The notes below the pieces were generated by a model. The model did not search any database. It saw nothing but the letters and a program-made list of their open reading frames with translations, and was not told the DNA's origin. Below are positions 1 to 5,533 of a stretch of 13,253 bases of DNA, piece after piece (position 1 is the first letter of the stretch; every line of letters starts with the position of its first letter). Source of the DNA: Thermoplasmata archaeon (GTDB lineage: Archaea; Thermoplasmatota; Thermoplasmata; Thermoplasmatales; Thermoplasmataceae); assembly GCA_021826785.1 (NCBI GenBank), contig JAKAYN010000003.1:1-13253 (forward strand), written 5' to 3'. The position numbers were made by a program, and so were the translations under genes.

Positions 1-85
1 ATAACTCAGAGTATTTTTTCAATGCATTAATACCATTATTCTTTACATCAAAAATGATATCAGATACATACTTAGATATATCCAA
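1..85 (-). CDS. hisD: Histidinol dehydrogenase, N-terminal fragment (runs off window)
   Basis: Only the first 28 codons are inside the window. They read MDISKYVSDIIFDVKNNGIN followed by ALKKYSEL. This fits the N-terminus of histidinol dehydrogenase, where a V..I..V...G..AL..Y pattern precedes the catalytic domain. The enzyme makes the last two oxidations of histidine synthesis (histidinol to histidine, NAD-dependent, zinc). The start is a TTG at 85-83, chosen because an excellent ribosome binding site (GGGAGGT, 99-93) lies 7 nt upstream, inside the end of hisG. The gene overlaps hisG by 14 nt, so the two are one transcript and probably translationally coupled. The assignment rests on a short stretch plus operon context. 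The rest of the gene lies beyond base 1. Confidence 0.72.
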   Translation of the reverse strand, partial: MDISKYVSDIIFDVKNNGINALKKYSEL

Positions 86-671
86 TTTGAAGACCTCCCT
101 TTAAAATATCAATTATTTTTTCCCTATTTTCATAAAAAAATTCTTTGCTGGATATAACCCATGGATTAATATCCATAATTTTTTTTAACTCAATTAGTCC
201 ATTCTTTTTTATTGTATTTCCTGTATCTATTATATCCACAATAGCATCGGCAACACCTGTTAGCGGAGCCACCTCAAGGGCACCATGCAGCTTTAATATG
301 TTCACATTTATACCAATATCATTAAAAAAGTTCCTTGTTATTTTTGTATACCTTGTTGCCACCGTTTTTCCATTTAATTCATCAATTCTATAATTTTTGT
401 TCGATATTAGGCTTAATCTGTATTTTGAAAAATCAAGTTTTTTCAGTAATACTATGTCTTTTCCATTCTCAAAAATTGTGTCAAGACCGCATATGCCAAG
501 ACCGCCGAGGCCAACGAAGTATGTTACATCGTCGGGTTTTACAGATATTATTGTAATGTTATTCCAATTAAATATCAGCTTTCTTTCATCTGCTTCTATG
601 TATATTCCAATGTCTTCAAGGAATCTAAGCGATGTATAAAATAACCTACCAGTAGGTATAACGAACCTCAT
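72..671 (-). CDS. hisG: ATP phosphoribosyltransferase, short form
   Basis: HisG condenses ATP and PRPP, the first committed step of histidine synthesis in the cytoplasm. The N-terminus MRFVIPTGRL matches the family start (hydrophobic strand followed by P-x-GRL). The central GLDTIFENGKDIVLLKKLDF segment and the late stretch GVADAIVDIIDTGNTIKKNG (about residues 140-160) match the PRPP-binding DIVxTGxT region. The protein is about 199 residues, the short form without the C-terminal ACT-like domain that binds histidine in long HisG. In bacteria the short form works with HisZ; none is visible here. I prefer the ATG at 671: it overlaps the stop of an upstream mini-ORF as ATGA and has a weak AGGT 5 nt upstream. 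A TTG at 677 would add two residues. The gene lies between a His-rich leader ORF and hisD. Confidence 0.93.
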   Translation of the reverse strand: MRFVIPTGRLFYTSLRFLEDIGIYIEADERKLIFNWNNITIISVKPDDVTYFVGLGGLGICGLDTIFENGKDIVLLKKLDFSKYRLSLISNKNYRIDELNGKTVATRYTKITRNFFNDIGINVNILKLHGALEVAPLTGVADAIVDIIDTGNTIKKNGLIELKKIMDINPWVISSKEFFYENREKIIDILKGGLQIGYI

Positions 672-697
672 GCGCAACCTAATGCTGCCTGGATCAT
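668..697 (-). CDS. Nine-codon mini-ORF linking the leader ORF to hisG
   Basis: The ORF reads MIQAALGCA then TGA. Its ATG (697-695) overlaps the TGA of the upstream His-rich ORF as ATGA, and its own TGA (670-668) overlaps the preferred hisG ATG (671-669), again as ATGA. Such a chain could pass terminating ribosomes from the leader to hisG. Alternatively the stretch is the tail of the upstream ORF reached by a frameshift. There is no homology evidence for the peptide itself, and a chance arrangement cannot be excluded. Confidence 0.3.
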   Translation of the reverse strand: MIQAALGCA

Positions 698-709
698 AGG
701 TTCTCCAGG
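688..709 (-). repeat. 6-bp stem-loop over the leader stop / mini-ORF start
   Basis: CCTGGA (709-704 on the transcript) can pair with TCCAGG (693-688). The 10-nt loop contains the overlapping CTATGA stop/start. The stem is flanked by direct copies of AGCATT (715-710 and 686-681). It could affect re-initiation before hisG, but it is short and may be chance. Confidence 0.35.
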
Positions 710-837
710 AATGCTAATTCGAGGTAGCCATCAGACCATGAAAAATTATTATACTGATGGCTATGATGGTGTGTAAAGGCTCCGCTTAAAAATGCACTAT
801 TGCAGGCTGCACCTCCAAACACCATCATTCCGTTCAT
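694..837 (-). CDS. Small His-rich ORF, candidate his operon leader peptide
   Basis: This 47-residue ORF starts MNGMMVFGGAACNSAFLSGA and continues FTHHHSHQYNNFSWSDG, then YLELAFLENL. Four of residues 23-27 are histidine, in the run T-H-H-H-S-H. The ATG at 837 is about 25 nt after the centre of a TATA element (859-866), where leaderless transcripts begin in this group, so it should be the first thing translated on the his mRNA. Its stop overlaps a mini-ORF that leads into hisG 23 nt downstream. The His codons fall inside two inverted repeats. I do not recognise a protein family. It could be a regulatory leader peptide sensing histidyl-tRNA charging, or a small metal-binding or membrane peptide (it has one Cys and several Gly). 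Promoter geometry and packing support real translation; the function is inferred. Confidence 0.55.
   Translation of the reverse strand: MNGMMVFGGAACNSAFLSGAFTHHHSHQYNNFSWSDGYLELAFLENL
725..828 (-). promoter_or_regulatory. Two inverted repeats with exchangeable arms in the his leader
   Basis: On the transcript, arm 1 is ATGATGGTGT (828-819), arm 2 ACACCATCAT (772-763), arm 3 TAGCCATCAG (763-754) and arm 4 CTGATGGCTA (734-725). Arms 1 and 2 are perfect 10-nt complements, as are 3 and 4, and arms 2 and 3 share base 763. Because TGATGG is in arms 1 and 4 and CCATCA in arms 2 and 3, the pairs 1:3 and 2:4 are also possible with 6 bp. Arms 2 and 3 carry the His codons of the leader ORF. A run of five T (745-741) follows arm 3 by 8 nt. 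The layout resembles an attenuator, but no switching is demonstrated. Confidence 0.45.
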
Positions 838-858
838 AAACAAATCATGAAATCATTG

Positions 859-866
859 TATATAAA
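859..866 (-). promoter_or_regulatory. TATA box of the his operon
   Basis: TTTATATA on the minus strand is centred about 25 nt before the ATG at 837, so the transcript should start at or next to that ATG (leaderless). Between TATA and start there is a direct repeat AATCAT-GA-AATCAT on the plus strand (843-856), a possible repressor site. The same bases also read as a TATA on the plus strand, but no gene starts at the matching distance. Confidence 0.6.
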
Positions 867-881
867 AATTTTTAGAATTTT

Positions 882-911
882 ATTCATCAATCAATGAAGT
901 TTAACGTTAAA
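882..911. repeat. Tandem palindromes in the his/pcc1 divergent promoter region
   Basis: TTTAACGTTAAA (900-911) is a perfect 12-bp palindrome. Immediately to its left, TTCAT (883-887) and ATGAA (894-898) form an inverted repeat with a 6-nt spacer. Both lie just upstream of the his TATA box, where an archaeal activator or repressor dimer could bind. In AT-rich DNA such palindromes arise easily, so the regulatory reading is tentative. Confidence 0.35.
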
Positions 912-962
912 TTAATGAAAAGATAATATTTGATAATAAAGACATCAATTTTTTCTATGTAA

Positions 963-973
963 ATATTTATAAT
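963..973 (+). promoter_or_regulatory. TATA box of pcc1
   Basis: ATATTTATAAT lies about 24 nt before the ATG at 992, so the pcc1 transcript is probably leaderless. No ribosome binding site precedes the start. Confidence 0.55.
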
Positions 974-991
974 AAATAGCATTTTTTATCT

Positions 992-1201
992 ATGGACGTT
1001 GAAATCTCAATTGATGTAAATAATTGCAATAGCTTAATGCTATCATTAAGCCCCGACAATGATGAAAACATAGATATAAAATGCTACGATCAAAATATTG
1101 TTATAAAAATAAAAAATTTAAAGATGCAGTCACTTTATAATGTTATTGATGACATACTTCGTGACTACGATACATGGCTAAAAATGAATGAAATAAAATA
1201 G
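992..1201 (+). CDS. pcc1: KEOPS complex subunit Pcc1
   Basis: This is a 69-residue protein. It matches Pcc1, the small dimerising subunit of KEOPS, which with Kae1, Bud32 and Cgi121 installs the threonylcarbamoyl group of t6A37 in ANN-decoding tRNAs. The signature visible is a LSLSPDN segment (residues 18-24; the family has a similar ..L.PDN) after the first beta strand, a second strand IVIKIKN (about 36-42), and a helix SLYNVIDDILRDYDTW (about 47-62) corresponding to the SLrxxidDylRw helix. It is slightly shorter than most Pcc1 proteins (about 80 residues). The start fits a leaderless promoter. It ends 2 nt from the convergent tfb gene. There is no operon partner on its strand. Confidence 0.8.
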   Translation: MDVEISIDVNNCNSLMLSLSPDNDENIDIKCYDQNIVIKIKNLKMQSLYNVIDDILRDYDTWLKMNEIK

Positions 1202-1203
1202 AT

Positions 1204-2136
1204 TTATTCCTCTATTGTTAGGTTTAGCTTCTCCGTCAGTTCTTTATATCTATTTCTTATTGTTACCTCTGTGACACCTGCAACCTCGGCTATTGCACGC
1301 TGTGTCCTTCTCTCACCTGTTATTAAAGATGCTATGTATATAGCAGCGGCTGCGACGCCAGTAGGTCCCTTGCCTGATGTAAGGTCATTGTCAACTGCCA
1401 TTTTCAGTATTTCCTCAGCCCTCTTTCTTGCCTCCATTGATAATCTTAGCTTTGAGCAGAACCTGTTTACATAGTCCTCAGGCTTTGATGGCATTATGTT
1501 TAATTTTAAATACCTTGCCATTATTCTGTATGTTCTTCCGATTTCCTTCTTTTTTACCCTTGTGACCGACGCTATCTCATCAAGTGTTCTTGGAACATTT
1601 GTTATTCTGCATGCTGCGTATATGGAACCTGCAACAACACCCTCAATGGATCTTCCCCTTATCATGTTCTGCTTTACAGCCTTTCTGTATATTACAGCAG
1701 CTGTCTCACGGACATCGTTTGGTATGCTAAGATTTGACGTCATTCTCTCAAGTTCCTGCAATGCCTGTGAAAGGTTCCTTTCTGCAGCGTTTGAAACTTT
1801 TATTCTCTTCTGCCATTTCCTTAGTCTGTATAGCTGTGCCCTGTTTCTTGTTGGTATGGATTTTCCATATGAATCCTTATTCTTCCATGATATATCTGTT
1901 GAAAGGCCCTTATCATGAATTGTATACGTCATTGGTGATCCTGTACGTGCACGGCTCTCATTCTGCTCTGAGTCAAATGCACGCCACTCAGGCCCCTCAT
2001 CAATGTAACTATCATCAATGACAAGACCGCAGTTTGAACATATTAATTCTCCCCTCTCGTAATCCCTAACTAACTGGGATGATCCGCATTCCGGGCATTT
2101 CTCAATATCATATATGCTTTTTTTCTTATCTACCAT
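1204..2136 (-). CDS. tfb: Transcription initiation factor B (TFB), copy 1
   Basis: TFB bridges TBP-bound TATA DNA and RNA polymerase at archaeal promoters. At 310 residues it has the full family length. The zinc ribbon uses C14, C17, C33 and C36. The B-reader/linker region [20 protein letters not shown] follows at about 50-69, then two cyclin folds (about 110-200 and 210-305) ending in the BRE-reading helix region [12 protein letters not shown]. The ATG at 2136 has a GAGGTG ribosome binding site inside the end of gar1, whose stop lies 1 nt upstream, so the gene is in an operon with gar1. It is closely similar to the other TFB encoded at 2573-3487. It differs mainly in a 5-residue longer N-terminus with a Lys-rich start ([13 protein letters not shown]). 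Confidence 0.97.
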   Translation of the reverse strand: MVDKKKSIYDIEKCPECGSSQLVRDYERGELICSNCGLVIDDSYIDEGPEWRAFDSEQNESRARTGSPMTYTIHDKGLSTDISWKNKDSYGKSIPTRNRAQLYRLRKWQKRIKVSNAAERNLSQALQELERMTSNLSIPNDVRETAAVIYRKAVKQNMIRGRSIEGVVAGSIYAACRITNVPRTLDEIASVTRVKKKEIGRTYRIMARYLKLNIMPSKPEDYVNRFCSKLRLSMEARKRAEEILKMAVDNDLTSGKGPTGVAAAAIYIASLITGERRTQRAIAEVAGVTEVTIRNRYKELTEKLNLTIEE

Positions 2137-2137
2137 T

Positions 2138-2347
2138 TTAACACCTCACATACACATTTTTAACATCTATATTTTTATTCAAACGTACAAGCGCATACGG
2201 ATTTCTAACCGGTCCAAGTATTTTAATGATCTTGCCAACAGGCTTTCCATCATCGCTGTAGACACTTTCATGCATTTTTATGCAGTTATCAATCCGTATT
2301 AGCATTTCATTGTTTTTTATATGCACCACACTGCAATTGTACTTCAT
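2138..2347 (-). CDS. gar1: H/ACA ribonucleoprotein subunit Gar1
   Basis: This 69-residue protein folds as a small beta barrel. The diagnostic stretch is [20 protein letters not shown] (about residues 34-53), matching the Gar1 pattern vGkv.dvfGPv..Py. Gar1 binds Cbf5 and helps substrate loading and release in H/ACA guide RNPs that pseudouridylate rRNA. The eukaryotic RGG tails are absent, as in other archaea. Its stop is 1 nt from the tfb start, and its end carries the tfb ribosome binding site. The pairing of gar1 with tfb is common in archaea. A TATA-like element about 29 nt upstream suggests a nearly leaderless transcript. Confidence 0.9.
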   Translation of the reverse strand: MKYNCSVVHIKNNEMLIRIDNCIKMHESVYSDDGKPVGKIIKILGPVRNPYALVRLNKNIDVKNVYVRC

Positions 2348-2572
2348 TAGCAGATTACTATATCCAAATATTATATTTAAATTTTACGCAAATTTATTAA
2401 AATTTTTTGATTACACTATAAAAAAATTTGTGGATAAAGCTGTACCCTGATTCCATTAGTTTTTCACTCTATAATTTAGTTCTGAATTTTAAGGATAGTG
2501 AAAATATCGCAGGAAATAGAAACACTTTAATATGGTATGTAATGTACTACTTAAATTTATTGGTGATCTTCA
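2348..2572. other. Divergent promoter region between gar1-tfb1 and tfb2
   Basis: These 225 bp hold the gar1 TATA element (TTTAAATATAA on the minus strand, 2381-2371) and a tfb2 promoter candidate. A further TATA-like element ACTATAAAAA (2414-2423, plus) has no convincing gene at leaderless distance. If used, it would give tfb2 a leader of about 125 nt. No RNA gene or conserved structure was recognised. Confidence 0.5.
2524..2567 (+). promoter_or_regulatory. Promoter and ribosome binding site of tfb2
   Basis: A TATA-like CTTTAATATG is present near 2525-2534, and a GGTGAT motif at 2562-2567 complements the 3' end of archaeal 16S rRNA, 5 nt before the ATG at 2573. Unlike most first genes here, tfb2 therefore seems to have a short leader with a ribosome binding site. 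TTAAATTTAT at 2551-2560 is too close to the ATG to serve a leaderless start. Confidence 0.4.
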
Positions 2573-3487
2573 ATGGAGGAAAACACTGGGCAGAGGTGTC
2601 CAGAGTGTGGTTCAGGGCACCTCATAAGGGATTATGAAAGAGGAGAGGTTTTATGTGGCGATTGTGGTATAGTTATAGAGGAAACATCAATAGATCAGGG
2701 GCCGGAATGGCGGTCATTCGATTCTGATCAGGACGAAAAGCGTGCAAGGACAGGTTCTCCAATGAGTTTTTTGAGCCATGATAAGGGCCTGGCAACCGAG
2801 ATATCATGGTCCAACCGTGACTATTACGGAAAAAGAATACCTCATAAAAACCGTGCCCAGATATACCGTGTCAGGAAATGGCACCAGCGCATACGCGTTT
2901 CAAATGCATCCGAGAGGAATCTATCTCTTGCGCTTCAGATTCTTAACGACGATGGCTCAAAGCTTGGCATACCAAAGGATATAAAGGAGAGCGCAGCACT
3001 TATATACAGAAAGGCTGTAGAGCGGAATTTAATACGCGGTCGCAGTATAGAAAGCATAGTATGCGCAGCAATATATGCAGCATGCAGGCAGGTAAACATA
3101 CCAAGAACACTTGATGAGATATCAAAGGCCGCGGAGATAAACAAGAAGAAGATTGGCAAGGCATACCGGCACCTTGCAAAGGAGTTAAAGCTGAATTTAA
3201 AACCAACGACGCCATATTCATATGTTTCACAGTTCTGTAATAAATTGAACCTTGATAAGGACGTTATAATTAAGAGCGAGGAAATTATTAGAAGAATAAA
3301 TGAAACTGGCATTTCAACAGGCAAGGGTCCAACAGGCATTGCGGCAGCAGCCATATACATAGCCGCCATAATATCCGGAAAACCAAAGACGCAGAAGGAG
3401 ATATCAAAGGTCTCTGGTGTCACGGAGGTAACAATACGAAACAGATATAAAGAGATCACTGGCGCACTTGATTTAAATTATGAATAA
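2573..3487 (+). CDS. tfb: Transcription initiation factor B (TFB), copy 2
   Basis: This is a second complete TFB of 304 residues. The zinc ribbon uses C9, C12, C28 and C31. [20 protein letters not shown] (about 45-64) is the B-reader/linker region, and two cyclin folds follow, with the DNA-reading [12 protein letters not shown] helix near the end. Identity to the copy at 1204-2136 is high along the whole length. Differences are concentrated in the middle of the first cyclin fold (around LNDDGSKLGIPKDIKESA) and in the second fold (around SQFCNKLNLDKDVIIKSEEI). The two genes are transcribed away from each other with gar1 between them. A duplication followed by divergence is the simplest origin. 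Its last 10 nt overlap the end of the convergent trmI gene. Confidence 0.97.
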   Translation: MEENTGQRCPECGSGHLIRDYERGEVLCGDCGIVIEETSIDQGPEWRSFDSDQDEKRARTGSPMSFLSHDKGLATEISWSNRDYYGKRIPHKNRAQIYRVRKWHQRIRVSNASERNLSLALQILNDDGSKLGIPKDIKESAALIYRKAVERNLIRGRSIESIVCAAIYAACRQVNIPRTLDEISKAAEINKKKIGKAYRHLAKELKLNLKPTTPYSYVSQFCNKLNLDKDVIIKSEEIIRRINETGISTGKGPTGIAAAAIYIAAIISGKPKTQKEISKVSGVTEVTIRNRYKEITGALDLNYE

Positions 3488-4212
3488 ATTGATTTTTTAA
3501 TTCCTATTGATATGTATGCTGTGTGGCCTATCATTCTGTTATCTGGCCTTGTGGCATTTTCTCTTACTATGATGTTTCTTTTTATGAGTTCTACCGATTC
3601 TTCATGGTATATGCTATTTTTCTCCATTGAAAGTACGGTTTTTTCAAGCTGATTAAAATTTGGCAAGTAAAATGATACACGTCCTCCTGGCTTTAATGAT
3701 GATGCTATTGAATCCATGTAATTCCATGGGTCTGGAATATCAACTACAATAGCATCGAATATCTCACCGGCAATTTTTTTAATATCACCATTAATAATAC
3801 GCCAGTTTTGAGTATCAATAACTTCCTCAACGTTTTTCTCTGAAATATCTATATTTTCAGGATTTACGTCAATACTGGTCAGGCTTCCATTGTTATTTAA
3901 TATATTTAATAATGCATAGCTCATTGTGCCTATACCTATGCCTATTTCAAGTATATTCATTCCAGGTTTTATGCCTGTTTTAAAGATCATGTATGATATG
4001 TCCTTATCTGCTATTGACTGTGTCTTTCTTAAATTCACATGACTGAAGTATGCCGGCTGCGGTTCAAGAACAATGAATTCCATGCCTTTTAATTTAATTA
4101 TGTCTCCAGGTTCTATTATTTTATATTTTGGCACATTTATTTTTTCTCCTTTTATTAATGCAAAATCATCATAGAGCTTTCCTATAATATCACCATGTTT
4201 TATTATATACAT
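3478..4212 (-). CDS. trmI: tRNA (adenine-N1-)-methyltransferase TrmI
   Basis: TrmI is a SAM-dependent enzyme that methylates N1 of A58 (A57 and A58 in some archaea) in the tRNA T-loop. With the chosen start it has 244 residues: an N-terminal small beta domain (1-70), the SAM motif I ILEIGIGIGTMS (87-98), the acidic end of strand 2 (SIDVNPEN), the catalytic-site motif DIPDPW (158-163), and the C-terminal RPDNRMIGHTAYI signature (near 225-237) typical of the family. I prefer ATG at 4212 over the TTG at 4233: GGAG lies 5 nt before it, inside the last codons of guaA, and the guaA stop ends 1 nt upstream. It is second in an operon with guaA. Confidence 0.92.
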   Translation of the reverse strand: MYIIKHGDIIGKLYDDFALIKGEKINVPKYKIIEPGDIIKLKGMEFIVLEPQPAYFSHVNLRKTQSIADKDISYMIFKTGIKPGMNILEIGIGIGTMSYALLNILNNNGSLTSIDVNPENIDISEKNVEEVIDTQNWRIINGDIKKIAGEIFDAIVVDIPDPWNYMDSIASSLKPGGRVSFYLPNFNQLEKTVLSMEKNSIYHEESVELIKRNIIVRENATRPDNRMIGHTAYISIGIKKSIYS

Positions 4213-4213
4213 A

Positions 4214-4780
4214 TTATCTCCTGCAACGGTCAATAAAATTTTTGAATATCACAGTTCCATACTCTGTGTTGTTCACCTCTGGATGAAACTGAACACCAAA
4301 TATATCCTTACTTTTATGATAAAAGGCTTGGATCTTACACGTATCTGAATATGCACACACATTGTATTCATTGGATATTGATTTTATCTCGTCATTGTGG
4401 TTCTCCCATGCATTTATTGAATTTGGAATATCATAAAATATGCCGCCAGTGGATGTGAAATTTACTGTTTTCCTGCCGTACTCCGCATGAACGGCCTTTG
4501 AAACTATGCCACCGGAATCAAGTGCTATGAATTGTGCACCAACGCATATGCCAAGAACCGGATAATTATATCTATGCATGTAATCCTTTATATTGCCGAG
4601 CTTGCCCATCTCACTTTCTATGCTTGCAGGGCCACCGGACAAAACAATTCCATCGGCATCAGCAAGCGCATCGGCATCAATGGTATTTGGCACTATAACA
4701 GATTCAACACCAAGATCCCGGACAGTGCGCCATTCCCTATGAGTCCACTGGCCACCGTTGTCTATTATATATATCTTCAT
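4214..4780 (-). CDS. guaAA: GMP synthase, glutaminase subunit (split archaeal type)
   Basis: This class I glutamine amidotransferase supplies ammonia to the separate ATP-pyrophosphatase subunit that converts XMP to GMP. The protein is 188 residues. It begins MKIYIIDNGGQWTHREWR, the hallmark of the split archaeal subunit, and carries the nucleophile Cys79 in GICVGAQ and the catalytic His166 and Glu168 in QFHPEV. No synthetase domain follows, and the partner gene is not in this window. The ATG at 4780 is chosen over the longer in-frame ATG at 4825: the TATA element AATATTATATATT (4813-4801) lies about 27 nt upstream, so the longer start would precede the promoter. trmI follows after 1 nt. Confidence 0.94.
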   Translation of the reverse strand: MKIYIIDNGGQWTHREWRTVRDLGVESVIVPNTIDADALADADGIVLSGGPASIESEMGKLGNIKDYMHRYNYPVLGICVGAQFIALDSGGIVSKAVHAEYGRKTVNFTSTGGIFYDIPNSINAWENHNDEIKSISNEYNVCAYSDTCKIQAFYHKSKDIFGVQFHPEVNNTEYGTVIFKNFIDRCRR

Positions 4781-4800
4781 TTCATTTTGTATTTTTATTG

Positions 4801-4852
4801 AATATATAATATTTTCAAAGGACATTATTTTTTTACATAAAAAATATTATAT
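4801..4852. promoter_or_regulatory. Divergent TATA boxes for guaA-trmI and the glycosyltransferase
   Basis: The minus-strand TATA (4813-4801) sits about 27 nt before the guaA ATG at 4780. The plus-strand TATA AAATATTATA (4842-4851) sits about 27 nt before the ATG at 4874. Both transcripts should be leaderless. The two start codons are only 93 bp apart, so the two initiation complexes would be close together. Confidence 0.6.
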
Positions 4853-4873
4853 TCATTTATATTAACCATCAGA

Positions 4874-5533
4874 ATGAAGATCAGTGCTGTGATACCAACA
4901 ATAAACGAGGCTGAAACCATAGGAAAGGTTATTAATGGCTTGAAATCAATAGAAAATATTGAGATAATTGTTGTTGATAGTAACTCCAATGATGGTACAC
5001 AGGATATAGCAAGGTCTCTTGGCGCCATTGTTATAAACGAACCAAGGAGAGGTTACGGCCGTGCCTATAAAACAGGCATTGAAAAAGCCTCAGGTGATAT
5101 AATAGTGTGCCTTGATGGTGATAATACATATCCATATGAAATGGTAAAACCCTTGATAGAGATACTTAAAATAGACAATGTTGACTTTATATCATGCGAC
5201 AGGATGACATTAAGAAGCAAGAGCACTTATACATCTTTGCACAGGTTTGGAAACATGGTGTTAAACCTATCAATAAAAGTACTTTTTAATTTCACATTAA
5301 AGGATTCGCAGAGTGGTATGTGGGTATTTAAAAAGGAGCTTTACAATAAGATGGGGTATCTAGGAGATGGCATGTCTTTCTCAGAGGACATAAAAATAGA
5401 GGCCATAAGACATGGTAAATTAATAGAGATACCAATAATCTACGGTGTTAGATTAAGTGCACCAAAACTTAAAACTTGGGAGGACGGTTTTAGGAATCTC
5501 TTTCACCTTTTTGTGAAACGCGTGAGGGCTTAA
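4874..5533 (+). CDS. Family 2 glycosyltransferase (dolichyl-phosphate sugar synthase-like)
   Basis: This is a 219-residue GT-A fold enzyme without membrane helices. Seen: N-terminal strand and nucleotide site MKISAVIPTINEAETIGKVI, VVDSNSNDGT (33-42), a GYGRAYKTGIEKASGD segment (60-75) and the metal-binding DGD at 81-83. It then has DSQSGMWVFKKE, which fits the acceptor-side region of dolichol-phosphate mannose/glucose synthases. It probably transfers a sugar from a nucleotide donor to a polyprenyl phosphate for surface glycan or protein glycosylation at the inner face of the membrane. The exact donor and acceptor cannot be read from the sequence. The start is leaderless. The last 44 nt overlap the end of the convergent MFS gene. 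Confidence 0.88.
   Translation: MKISAVIPTINEAETIGKVINGLKSIENIEIIVVDSNSNDGTQDIARSLGAIVINEPRRGYGRAYKTGIEKASGDIIVCLDGDNTYPYEMVKPLIEILKIDNVDFISCDRMTLRSKSTYTSLHRFGNMVLNLSIKVLFNFTLKDSQSGMWVFKKELYNKMGYLGDGMSFSEDIKIEAIRHGKLIEIPIIYGVRLSAPKLKTWEDGFRNLFHLFVKRVRA

Noticed and set aside
739..777. Plus-strand mini-ORF MKNYYTDGYDGV in the his leader region
   Set aside because: It lies on the opposite strand of a better-supported ORF, has no promoter or ribosome binding site, and its symmetry comes from the inverted repeats.
810..816. Perfect GGAGGTG ribosome-binding-like motif inside the His-rich ORF (minus strand)
   Set aside because: No start codon with a meaningful ORF follows at 5-10 nt; it is explained by Gly-Gly codons.
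678..840. A tRNA or riboswitch in the his leader
   Set aside because: No T-loop consensus, acceptor stem or CCA-like end was found on either strand, and the stems fit the His-rich ORF context better.
1496..1918. 140-codon plus-strand ORF opposite tfb1
   Set aside because: It is a shadow of the TFB cyclin folds, with no independent signals.
2428..2637. 69-codon plus-strand ORF starting TTG before tfb2
   Set aside because: It runs out of frame into the tfb2 zinc ribbon, has no family signature, and is best read as chance.
2935..3459. Long minus-strand ORF of 174 codons opposite tfb2
   Set aside because: It is antisense to a fully recognised TFB gene; the hydrophobic composition is a codon-mirror effect.
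4781..4825. Longer guaA start adding 15 residues
   Set aside because: It would place the start codon upstream of the TATA box that fits a leaderless start at 4780, and the family begins at MKIYIIDNGG.
5490..5533. Frameshift as the reason for the 44-nt overlap of the glycosyltransferase and MFS genes
   Set aside because: Both frames read plausible polar C-termini up to their stops; nothing in the sequence demands an error.
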